DNA of 64,000 nucleotides, taken from the NCBI GenBank assembly GCA_907163375.1, contig CAJQUW010002208.1, forward strand, positions 62,001 through 126,000. The letters run 5' to 3'. The notes beneath the pieces were generated by a model. It did no database searches. It was not told where the DNA came from and worked only from the letters and a program-made list of their open reading frames with translations. The position numbers were made by a program, and so were the translations under genes. Each line of letters opens with the position of its first letter. Within the stretch, counting starts at the first letter, position 1. The stretch comes from Prostheceraeus crozeri (taxonomy: Eukaryota; Platyhelminthes; Polycladida; Euryleptidae). Positions 25,982 to 35,190 of this stretch are shown one piece after another.

Positions 25982-27876
25982 AGTAGTAAGTAAATCTACA
26001 CTTCTGGATAGAGCAAGATGGCCGCCGTCGAAAAATGTTCGCTGACGTCCCCCCCCCTCCCTTCGATAAAACGACAGAGTGTCGTGGTGGACTTGGGCGA
26101 CCGCCAGGTTTTGACTTGGTGCTATAGTGTGTTAGGATCTTCGTGAAATCTCATGAATTTTGGGGTGAAAATGGGATGTTTCGAGTGGAAGCAGTGCTCG
26201 GAGGACTTTGCAAATGTGATTTTTGGACTCAGCGTCAAATTCTGCATCTGTGGTGTGATTTCCAGCTCAATCGGCGAGAAAAAAATTTCAACATTTTTCG
26301 GAAAAACGACAGAGTTAACGGCGAATGTGGGTTGGTTTTGGGCTGTAGAGCCAAAACGAAGCATCGGATGGGAAAACGGATGTCAGATTTGGAATCAGCG
26401 TACAATTCTGCATCTGTATGGTGAATTTGAAAGCAATCGGAGAGAAAAAAATTTTCGCTGACGTCCCCCCCCCTCGGCACCGATCTTCCCATTTTGGTTC
26501 TAGTGATCGTAGAAAGTCGTGCAATAGCTCGTTTGAAAGCTAAGAGTGAGACAAATTCACTGAAAGACACGGCTTGTTCATATCTGTCTTCGTCTAAATG
26601 TGAGACGCCATTTAAGATTTGGGAGATTGGCGAAAAACGACAGAGTTAGAATTTTGGACGTTTTGGGCTGTAGCGTCAAAACGAAGCATCGTAGAGCAAA
26701 ACGGATGTCAGATTTGGAATCAGCGTACAATTCTGCATCTGTATGGTGAATTTGAAAGCAATCGGAGAGAAAAAATTTTCGCTGACGTCCCCCCCCCTTC
26801 GGCACCGATCTTCCAATTTTGGTTCTAGTGATCGTAGAAAGTCGTGCAATAGCTCGTTTGAAAGCTAAGAGTGAGACAAATTCACTGAAAGACACGGCTT
26901 GTTCATATCTGTCTTCGTTTAGATGTGAGACGCCATTTAAGATTTGGGAGATTGGCGAAAAACGACAGAGTTAGAATTTTGGACGTTTTGGGCTGTACCG
27001 TCTAAACGGCTGCTCCAATGGTAGATCTGAGACCAGATTTGGAATCAGCGTCAAATTCTGCATCTGTGGTGTGATTTCCAGCTCAATCGGCGAGAAAAAA
27101 ATTTCAACATTTTTCGGGAAAACGACAGAGTTAACAGCGAATGTGGGTTGGTTTTGGGCTGTAGAGCCAAAACGAAGCATCGGATGGGAAAACGGAGGCC
27201 AGATTTGGATTCAGCGTCAAATTCTACTTTGAAATGGTGTATTTTCAGCTCAATCGGAACTCTAGAATCGGTGATAGAAGCGTTTTAAGTTTTTGGATGA
27301 TGGATCTTACGTCATCAGCTGATCGCCACAAACTATATAAGCTGGGAACCGACAGAGACTTGTCATTAAGACAAGAGATTGTCAACGGTAGGTCGTCTGT
27401 CTGAGCTCTGATGCTAGCATCGGACATTCCAAATTTCGGGTTTCTGCAAGAAACCGACTTAGAAAATTTCATTGCTGATATCAGCTAAGCCGTCAGGCTT
27501 ATGGTTAGCCAGGAGATGGCCTTCGTCTCCAGGCCATAAAAGACTCCAAAACTTTAAAGGCTCCTAACTTTGCTTCTACAAGTCCATTTGACTTGATTTA
27601 AATGACATGTGATAGCTCTTAATCAGAGCTATATTTATAGACTACTTATAAAATTTTATAAGTAGTGCAAAAATGCTGAAAAATTTAAATTAGCTAAATT
27701 TTGCTAGTTATGAGGTTTTTGAACCTTCTGAATTCAACTAAGACATTTATAAAGTTGTGGGAGGCGAGCTTCGGCTTGGAATTTGCAAACTTTGTAAACA
27801 ATCCACTGGTTTTCATGTCAAAATCAGGGTCCGGATACCAACACAGTGATATGACGCACGCTCTGTCCGCGGGAGG
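25982..27876 (+). repeat. Left terminal inverted repeat (1.9 kb) with internal tandem units
   Basis: Starts AGTAGTAAG and ends GCGGGAGG at the border of the unique core. Internally it contains repeated modules. Each has TTTGGAATCAGCGT, AATTCTGCATCTGT, a GAGAAAAAATTT stretch, CGCTGACGTCC with a C8-10 run, and AAAACGACAGAGTTA. The CGCTGACGTCC marker recurs about 324 bases apart (26456 and 26780). No protein-coding role is evident; open frames inside are by-products of the repeat. Confidence 0.85.
26012..26025 (+). promoter_or_regulatory. YY1-like motif near the TIR end
   Basis: CAAGATGGCCGCC about 30 bases inside the left end resembles the YY1 consensus AAGATGGCGGC. The right end carries the matching inverted GCGGCCATCTTG at about 31588-31600. 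Whether it acts in transcription is inference. Confidence 0.35.
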
Positions 27877-28051
27877 TTGGATTTGTGGGCCGAGGCCTTG
27901 GAGTTGGGATAAGATCCCCTCTGAGTAATGCCTGTAACGGATTCAAAGGTTCGACACTTTCCACCAATCTCACAATTTAGCTGCATGATTATAAAAATGA
28001 CTGCCAATGTCGCTTGTAAGTAATTCTATTTTATCTTTCTTTCTACAGATA

Positions 28052-28942
28052 ATGGGAGGCAACTCAAAATTTTTATTCAAAAAGTGCTCTTGTGGAGAGA
28101 TTAAGAGAGGCGGCGAAATTAAACGCCACATTAACAAATACAAAAATACTCCTCACTTTCACGAGGAAAGATCCGTTATTTCCGGCTGCGCACATTGCCT
28201 GAAATTTTTAAAAGGCAAAGACCATGAGGCATTTTACATCGCCCACGCCGAATGTCCGATCAAGAAGGCTAGTAATTATACAACATCAGACATCGGCAAA
28301 GTGATCACAGCCTTCTTCGGCGAAACATCTGTCGATCTAGACGCAGCACTACAAGAGGCTATTGCAACCATTTTGGAACCTGCTGCTTCGGTCACTACCT
28401 CATCGACAGCAGAAGAGAAGGGTCCACTAAGCGATTTGGACAGCTCAGATGACTCCGATTCTGAGGAGGTCGTCATCAATAAAAACGCGGAAGAGATAGG
28501 AAAACCGGCAAATCAGTCTTCCCCGATAAAGAAAGTGATCGCACCTTCCCCAGTAAAGAAGGGGATTAAGCAGCAGACGAACAGCTGGAATAAGGATGAC
28601 CAGATCGCAAAAGTGAGCCAGGAATATGCACTCACGAAATTAAAAGATGAGCTCACTCGTTACAAAAACGAATGTGCGGCCCTTAGGGACGACAATTTCC
28701 ACCTGAAGGGTCAGGTAGCCGAGATTCGGGCCCTCAAGACCCAAGTAATTAACTTGGATCCTCCCGCGGACAGAGCGTGCGTCATATCACTGTGTTGGTA
28801 TCCGGACCCTGATTTTGACATGAAAACCAGTGGATTGTTTACAAAGGTTGCAAATTCCAAGCCGAAGCTCGCCTCCCACAACTTTATAAATGTCTTAGTT
28901 GAATTCAGAAGGTTCAAAAACCTCATAACTAGCAAAATTTAG
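28052..28942 (+). CDS. Cys/His-rich, acidic, coiled-coil protein of the giant-TIR element
   Basis: I do not recognise the family. From the ATG at 28052 the product is 296 residues. Residues 12-68 hold a Cys/His array (C12-x-C14, H26, H35-x-H37, C46-x2-C49, H58, H65-x2-C68), which could bind one or two zinc ions. Residues about 126-140 are acidic (DSSDDSDSEE). Residues about 155-180 are Lys/Pro/Ser-rich, and about 182-235 form a probable coiled coil. From residue 237 to the stop the codons lie inside the right terminal repeat, so the C-terminal 60 residues are repeat-encoded. The frame is open further upstream to 28007, but a pyrimidine tract ending CTACAG (to 28048) just before the ATG looks like a splice acceptor, so an upstream exon may exist. 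A role in binding the repeats is speculation. No DDE/DDD triad, integrase or polymerase motif is seen. Confidence 0.6.
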   Translation: MGGNSKFLFKKCSCGEIKRGGEIKRHINKYKNTPHFHEERSVISGCAHCLKFLKGKDHEAFYIAHAECPIKKASNYTTSDIGKVITAFFGETSVDLDAALQEAIATILEPAASVTTSSTAEEKGPLSDLDSSDDSDSEEVVINKNAEEIGKPANQSSPIKKVIAPSPVKKGIKQQTNSWNKDDQIAKVSQEYALTKLKDELTRYKNECAALRDDNFHLKGQVAEIRALKTQVINLDPPADRACVISLCWYPDPDFDMKTSGLFTKVANSKPKLASHNFINVLVEFRRFKNLITSKI

Positions 28943-31633
28943 CTAATTTAAATTTTTCAGCATTTTTGCACTACTTATAAAATTTTATAAGTAGTCTATA
29001 AATATAGCTCTGATTAAGAGCTATCACATGTCATTTAAATCAAGTCAAATGGACTTGTAGAAGCAAAGTTAGGAGCCTTTAAAGTTTTGGAGTCTTTTAT
29101 GGCCTGGAGACGAAGGCCATCTCCCGGCTAACCATAAGCCTGACGGCTTAGCTGATATCAGCAATGAAATTTTCTAAGTCGGTTTCTTGCAGAAACCCGA
29201 AATTTGGAATGTCCGATGCTAGCATCAGAGCTCAGACAGACGACCTACCGTTGACAATCTCTTGTCTTAATGACAAGTCTCTGTCGGTTCCCAGCTTATA
29301 TAGTTTGTGGCGATCAGCTGATGACGTAAGATCCATCATCCAAAAACTTAAAACGCTTCTATCACCGATTCTAGAGTTCCGATTGAGCTGAAAATAAACC
29401 ATTTCAAAGTAGAATTTGACGCTGAATCCAAATCTGGCCTCCGTTTTCCCATCCGATGCTTCGTTTTGGCTCTACAGCCCAAAACCAACCCACATTCGCC
29501 GTTAACTCTGTCGTTTTCCCGAAAAATGTTGAAAATTTTTTCTCGCCGATTGAGCTGGAAATCACACCACAGATGCAGAATTTGACGCTGATTCCAAATC
29601 TGGTCTCAGATCTACCATTGGAGCAGCCGTTTAGACGCTACAACCCAAAACGTCCAAAATTTTACCTCTGTGTCGCTTTTTCGAAAAAATTTTGAAGAAA
29701 AATTTTTTTTCTCCGATTGACTTGAAACTCACCATGTCGACGCAGAATTTCACGCTGATTCCAAATATGAAATTCGTTTTGCTCTTCGATGCTTCGTTTT
29801 GACGCTACGGCCCGAAACGTCCCACATTCGCCGTTAGCTCTGTCGTTTTTCGTCAATCTCCCAAATCTTAAATGGCGTCTCACATCTAAACGAAGACAGA
29901 TATGAACAAGCCGTGTCTTTCAGTGAATTTGTCTCACTCTTAGCTTTCAAACGAGCTATTGCACGACTTTCTACGATCACTAGAACCAAAATTGGAAGAT
30001 CGGTGACGAGGGGGGGGACGTCAGCGAAAATTTTTTCTCTCCGATTGCTTTCAAATTCACCATACAGATGCAGAATTGTACGCTGATTCTAAATCTGAAA
30101 TCCGTTTTGCTCTACGATGCTTCGTTTTGACGCTACAGACCAAAACGTCCAAAATTCTAACTCTGTCGTTTTTCGCCAATCTCCCAAATCTTAAATGGCG
30201 TCTCACATTTAGACGAAGACAGATATGAACAAGCCGTGTCTTTCAGTGAATTTGTCTCACTCTTAGCTTTCAAACGAGCTTTCTACGATCACTAGAACCA
30301 AAATTGGAAGATCGGTGCCGAGGGGGGGGGGACGTCAGCGAAAATTTTTTCTCTCCGATTGCTTTCAAATTCACCATACAGATGCAGAATTGTACGCTGA
30401 TTCCAAATCTGAAATCCGTTTTGCTCTACGATGCTTCGTTTTGACGCTACAGCCCAAAACGTCCAAAATTCTAACTCTGTCGTTTTTCGCCAATCTCCCA
30501 AATCTTAAATGGCGTCTCACATTTAAACGAAGACAGATATGAACAAGCCGTTTCTTTCAGTGAATTTGTCTCACTCTTAGCTTTCAAACGAGCTATTGCA
30601 CGACTTTCTACGATCACTAGAACCAAAATTGGAAGATCGGTGCCGAGGGGGGGGGGGACGTCAGCGAAAATTTTTTTCTCTCCGATTGCTTTCAAATTCA
30701 CCATACAGATGCAGAATTGTACGCTGATTCCATATCTGACATCCGTTTTCCCATCCGATGCTTCGTTTTGGCTCTACAGCCCAAAACCAACCCACATTCG
30801 CCGTTAACTCTGTCGTTTTTCTGAAAAATGTTGAAATTTTTTCTCGCCGATTGAGCTGGAAATCACACCACAGATGCTGAATTTGACGCTGATTCCAAAT
30901 CTGGTCTCAGATCTACCATTGGAGCAGCCGTTTAGACGCTATAGACCAAAACGTCCCACATTCGCCGTTAGCTCTGTCGTTTTTCGCCAATCTCCCAAAT
31001 CTTAAATGGCGTCTCACATCTAAACGAAGACAGATATGAACAAGCCGTGTCTTTCAGTGAATTTGTCTCACTCTTAGCTTTCAAACGAGCTATTGCACGA
31101 CTTTCTACGATCACTAGAACCAAAATGGGAAGATCGGTGCCGAGGGGGGGGACGTCAGCGAAAATTTTTTTCTCTCCGATTGCTTTCAAATTCACCATAC
31201 AGATGCAGAATTGTACGCTGATTCCAAATCTGACATCCGTTTTCCCATCCGATGCTTCGTTTTGGCTCTACAGCCCAAAACCAACCCACATTCGCCGTTA
31301 ACTCTGTCGTTTTTCCGAAAAATGTTGAAATTTTTTTCTCGCCGATTGAGCTGGAAATCACACCACAGATGCAGAATTTGACGCTGAGTCCAAAAATCAC
31401 ATTTGCAAAGTCCTCCGAGCACTGCTTCCACTCGAAACATCCCATTTTCACCCCAAAATTCATGAGATTTCACGAAAATCCTAACACACTATAGCACCAA
31501 GTCAAAACCTGGCGGTCGCCCAAGTCCACCACGACACTCTGTCGTTTTATCGAAGGGAGGGGGGGGACGTCAGCGAACATTTTTCGACCGCGGCCATCTT
31601 GCGCTATCCAGAAATGTAGATTTACTTACTACT
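28760..31633 (-). repeat. Right terminal inverted repeat (2.9 kb) with extra tandem units
   Basis: Inverted copy of the left arm, from CCTCCCGCGGACAG at the core border to CTTACTACT at the end. GACGTCAGCG markers recur at about 30018, 30331, 30657, 31151 and 31567. It is 979 bases longer than the left arm, close to three units of 326 bases, so expansion or contraction of the tandem units can account for the asymmetry. Confidence 0.85.
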
Positions 31634-31639
31634 ATCTTC
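31634..31639. repeat. Target site duplication, right copy (ATCTTC)
   Basis: Exact repeat of 25976-25981, directly abutting the end of the right terminal repeat. Confidence 0.85.
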
Positions 31640-32060
31640 ATATTTCAACTCTTTTCGTTTTTCAGCATTTGTCAAAATTTGAGTTGTAGTGCGACCACGA
31701 TTCGGCGTCAAGGTTGACAACCTGTAGGCCTACATCGAACAACGCCGCAGTCTGTGTGGTGACAACACTCCTCTCACCATGATGTCTACCCGCAATCCTT
31801 CCTCTTTACTGTCGAGTTCCGCAGTCTCTCGGATGATTGGTTCTTTGATGACATTTCGTTCTCCATATGCCATTGCAGCTAAGTCTCCGATCAGATCTCT
31901 CATCTCATTATGCTGCTGAATTATCAGTCCTCCATTTTTTTTACAGTTTAGCCCATGGTTTACGGAAAACATTTCACCGCACCCATTACAAAAGGCAGGG
32001 AGCTCACGTAAGCATTGTTCCGAATTACTTGATTCACAGCACAATATCTTTTGCGTGAGA
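31640..32060 (-). pseudogene. Retroelement C-terminal coding fragment, proximal half (fossil)
   Basis: On the minus strand this encodes a Cys/His knuckle, LPAFCNGCGEMFSVNHGLNC, then GGLIIQQHNEMRDLIGDL and an EPII...RVDIMVRGV stretch. That order is typical of the region after the reverse transcriptase in an invertebrate retroelement ORF family, probably non-LTR. The similarity runs right up to the inserted giant-TIR element and is taken up again at 25740-25981. No RT domain is seen upstream. An old, decayed copy. Confidence 0.65.
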
Positions 32061-32565
32061 ACTTGCTAATGTTGATATTCATATGCCTTAATTCCCTCAC
32101 ATTCGTGCTACAAATGGCAACTCAAAAAATCCTCAGTCTTGACAGATTTTTGAAATTCGGCTAAAAGCCTCCTTTCTGATTGCTAGTTATGATGCCAAAC
32201 TGGTTGAATGGACTGAGAAGGTGCTTGTGAGATCGCTCAAATATGTGTCTATGAAAGATGGAAGATTTTACATCAAAAGTAGCCTTTCCATTGTGTCTGT
32301 GAAATGGTATTCTATAATTCTAACTAACTTCAAATGTGATGATGTAGAAGAAAGACGACATGCAGAACATTAAAGAATTCAAATGATTACTAAAAACTAT
32401 ATACAACAAATGACAAATGTTCCATTATTGCTAAAAAATTGATAGTAGTACTTGCATAAGATATGAATTTTAAATAATTTATTCTATGCATATGGTTTAG
32501 AATTTGTAAAGATTTTATTAAATTAGCTAAAATATATGTATCTGAAGCTCGTCGCAGATGTTCAG
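32061..32565. other. Non-coding sequence, no gene seen
   Basis: AT-rich spacer between the retroelement fragment and the foldback; nothing recognised. Confidence 0.5.
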
Positions 32566-33264
32566 ATGTAAAAGAAGGATTTGTAGACGATCTGTTTATA
32601 CTTTTAACAGCAATATTTCGTAGACAACCTGTCTGCATCATCATGACAAAGAAACTGACCGACGCTGTACAAAATTGTTTTACACACAACAGAACTAATG
32701 AATGATCTAACTGTAGGTAAAATGAGTGCAGCGGGGACAAAGCAAAAACTGTCAATTAGATTAACAATGCATCTACACATTTCAATGGGCAATCGAAGTG
32801 ACAGAAAATGAAGAAAATTGGTCGTTAAAACAATGAAGTAAAAAGGAGCGAACAAGAAACGGATTTTTGAGTCTGTCATACCAAAAGAAACGTGTATCTG
32901 AATAGACGTGACCTATTTTTTTCCTCCTTACAAAGTGAATTCCAACCTTGTGGTCATCGCTGTCTTTTACTTTCGTTTTGCTTTTTGTTCTTACTTCAGT
33001 GTTTTTATGACCAATTTCCTTCAATTTCTGTCACTTTGATTGTCCACTGAATTATGTAGATGTACTATTAATCTGATTGACAGTTTTTCCACTGTCCCCT
33101 CTGCACTCATTTTACCCACAGTCAGATTATTGATTAGTTTTGTTGTGTGTGAAGCAATTTAGTACAGCGTCGGTCAGTTTCTTTGTCACAATGCCTGATG
33201 ATGCAGAGATTGTCTGCGAAATATTGTTGTTAATAGATAGTCTGCAAATATCCTTCTTTTACAT
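32566..33264. mobile_element. Foldback element with 279-bp arms
   Basis: The arm 32566-32844 is repeated in inverted orientation at 32986-33264 (roughly four of five positions match), separated by about 140 bases. Shared blocks include ATGTAAAAGAAGGAT at the outer ends, GACAAAGAAACTGACCGACG and GGTAAAATGAGTGCAG. No coding domain is evident. The outer ends meet AT-rich flanks and no target duplication was established. The right end lies two bases from the Tc1-like element, which may have used its edge TA as a target. Confidence 0.75.
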
Positions 33265-33266
33265 AT

Positions 33267-34637
33267 ATACTCATTGACATAATTAATGAAACAAACTATC
33301 ATTGGCTTGAATTGAAGTTTGTTTGATTTTTTTCTCAGGTATGATGCAATATCTCGCTTTCTATGTATTACCATTCAACACATTAGAGAATGGAGAAAGA
33401 TCTATGGTGGTCAAATTTCAAATTTTGATATCGATACAACTGTCACAATTGCTTTTACAAATTGAACATAAACGTGAACTGAAATCCAGCTTTTGTAAAA
33501 TAAAGTGGCACACGATCAGTTTACCAGAGGTATGGTTATTGGAATGATTCGTTGTGGTAGAAGTTGTGCGAGTGTTGCCGAAGAGCTGCAACTATCGAGA
33601 GTCGTTGTTTGGAGGTGGTGGTGTCGATGGAATGGAGAAGGAAATGTTAAAAAGAAGAAGGGATCTGGTCGACCAAGAAAGTCTGCAGGAACGACAGGAA
33701 TAGATTTGTGTCAGTCCCAAAGCTAGTCGTACACTGGAAGAGTGCCTCAAATATAGACTGTAGCGTTCGAACGGCTTACCGAAGATTGCGAGAAGCTGGA
33801 ATTCAATCGCGACGACCAGTTGTCCAAATTCCATTGAGTTTTGAGCACCGCAGAAGACGAGTTGCCTGGTGTGATGCCCATCGCTCATGGAATAACCATC
33901 ACTAGCAGAAAGTCTTGTGGACCGGTGAATCGAGATTCACTCTGGATTTCAATGACGGTCGTGTCAGAGTGCATTGTCTTCCAGGTGAACGCTTTGCCCC
34001 ATGCTGTATTAAAGAACACGACAGATATGGTGGTGGAGGTGTTATGCTGTGGGGTGGCATTTGGCATGGCGGACGAACGACAGCAGTCATCATCAAAGGC
34101 ACGTTGACTGGAGAGAGGTATCTCAATGAAATTGTGCTTCCTGTTGTTGTCCCAGTGGTCAGGGTGGAGGATCTCGTCTTCCAAGACGACAACGCAAGAC
34201 CACATCGCTCCTCGGCTGTCATTGCCACTGTTAGGAGATTGAACATATCAAACCCTTGACTGGCCTGCACGCTCACCTGACTTGTCACCCATTGAACAAG
34301 TCTGGGACGAGCTTGGGCGGCGAGTGAGAGACCGCTATTCACTTCCACCAGTGTCCCTGAAGATTCTCTCTGAAAGACTGACAGAGCAGTGGCTTCTCCT
34401 TGAAACATCCTTCATTCAGAAACTTTGTGAATCCATGCCATCTCGGATTACTGAATGTATTGGAGCTAGAGGGGGCACACGCACTATTAAGGTTGAATCT
34501 GCTACATGCGTTGTTTTTCTGTGCTAGCGACTTGGTGGAATTTGTGACTAAATTGTAAAGGTATCATACATACATGTATATATACCAGTCAAAAAAGAAA
34601 GAAGCAAATGTTTCAAACATTTTGTCAATGAGATATA
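33267..34637 (+). mobile_element. Tc1-like DNA transposon, decayed (about 1.37 kb)
   Basis: The left terminal repeat CTCATTGACATAATTAATGA (33270 on) is matched by CTCATTGACAAAATGTTTGA read inward from about 34632. TA dinucleotides lie at or near both outer edges, as expected for TA-target insertion. The length and single central transposase fit Tc1/mariner elements. A (TA)n tract follows at 34652-34683. Confidence 0.75.
33505..34527 (+). pseudogene. Tc1-like DD34E transposase, frameshifted
   Basis: The parts occur in normal order but in several frames. The N-terminal helix-turn-helix is TRGMVIGMIRCGRS...VAEELQLSRVVVWRWWCRW, followed by a GSGRPRK hook (33505-33700). Next is RTAYRRLREAGIQSRRP (about 33765-33830). 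The first catalytic block reads WTGESRF at about 33917, where WTDESRF is expected, so the first catalytic Asp is Gly. The second block is FQDDNARPH (about 34180), and the third is WPARSPDLSPIEQVWDEL (about 34262-34320), with close to 34 residues from Asp to Glu. At least three frame changes break it. The copy cannot encode an active enzyme. Confidence 0.85.
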
Positions 34638-34650
34638 TTGTACTATTTAG

Positions 34651-34651
<1 letters not shown>

Positions 34652-34683
<32 letters not shown>
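34652..34683. repeat. (TA)n microsatellite
   Basis: Uninterrupted TA dinucleotides just outside the right end of the Tc1-like element. Confidence 0.9.
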
Positions 34684-34689
<6 letters not shown>

Positions 34690-34694
34690 TGAAT

Positions 34695-34783
34695 GCTGAG
34701 ACCCGACAGGAAAAAAGTCAAGAGGTGAAAAGAGTCAGAATTTTGTTCTCACCTCTTGATTTTTTCCTTTTCGGGGCCTCGGC
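34695..34783. repeat. Long imperfect hairpin
   Basis: GCTGAGACCCGACAGG and GTCAAGAGGTGA on the left (34695-34728) pair with TCACCTCTTGA and CCTTTTCGGGGCCTCGGC on the right (34749-34783), leaving a loop of about 20 bases. No coding sequence is present. It may be the remnant of a small foldback or a structured element end. Confidence 0.7.
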
Positions 34784-35190
34784 ATGTCTAGATTAATTCT
34801 TTCACTGGCCAAATGTGTCAGCTGCCGGCTTTCTATGCGCATCCACCCTACCAATGGTTTGTGCAGAGAATGCAAACATGAACATTTTGCATTCGTGCTT
34901 TAATGAACCCGAGGTCTGACAACATAGCTATTTGAACTATTTTATCAATGCTGCAGGAGGATCCAGTTGTATGGATTTTGTCAGATTATTCGGCACTTCA
35001 GTGTAACATATGCATCACAAGCATCACGTGGTTGTAAGAAAATACTTGAACACAAATTTTCTGACAGTTTGAGAGCGTTTTGATGATGAATGTCAATGAT
35101 GAGCTCCGTCAAAACTAATTTCGTAAAACAGAGCATAATAGGCACACGTAATCAGTGTAGTTCAACGCTCTCTGATAACATTAAAATAGA
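34784..35190. other. Spacer before the Penelope-like element, nothing recognised
   Basis: No reading frame or repeat of note. Part may be Penelope-like element sequence too diverged to recognise. Confidence 0.4.

Larger units (their letters stand above)
25982..31633. mobile_element. 5.65-kb element with giant terminal inverted repeats and one cargo ORF
   Basis: The ends are inverted copies starting AGTAGTAAGTAAATCTACA. The left arm spans 25982-27876 and the right arm 28760-31633, enclosing about 0.88 kb of unique sequence with one plus-strand ORF. The 6-bp flanking duplication and the retroelement similarity on both flanks fix the borders. Arms are nearly identical where they align, so the insertion looks recent. 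A 6-bp TSD and AG termini are reported for Polinton/Maverick elements, and Dada elements also leave 6-7 bp, but no integrase, polymerase, capsid or transposase gene is visible. Tandemly built arms resemble foldback elements. The family is therefore undetermined, and it is probably non-autonomous. It looks structurally whole. Confidence 0.85.

Noticed and set aside
26122-27180. Multiple 60-110 codon open frames in the arms of the giant-TIR element
   Set aside because: They recur in every repeat unit on both strands, overlap each other and lack motifs; they are by-products of the repeat sequence.
28016-28048. GTAAGT...CTACAG as a complete mini-intron
   Set aside because: It would be only 33 bases, too short for most metazoan introns; only the acceptor is kept as a possibility.
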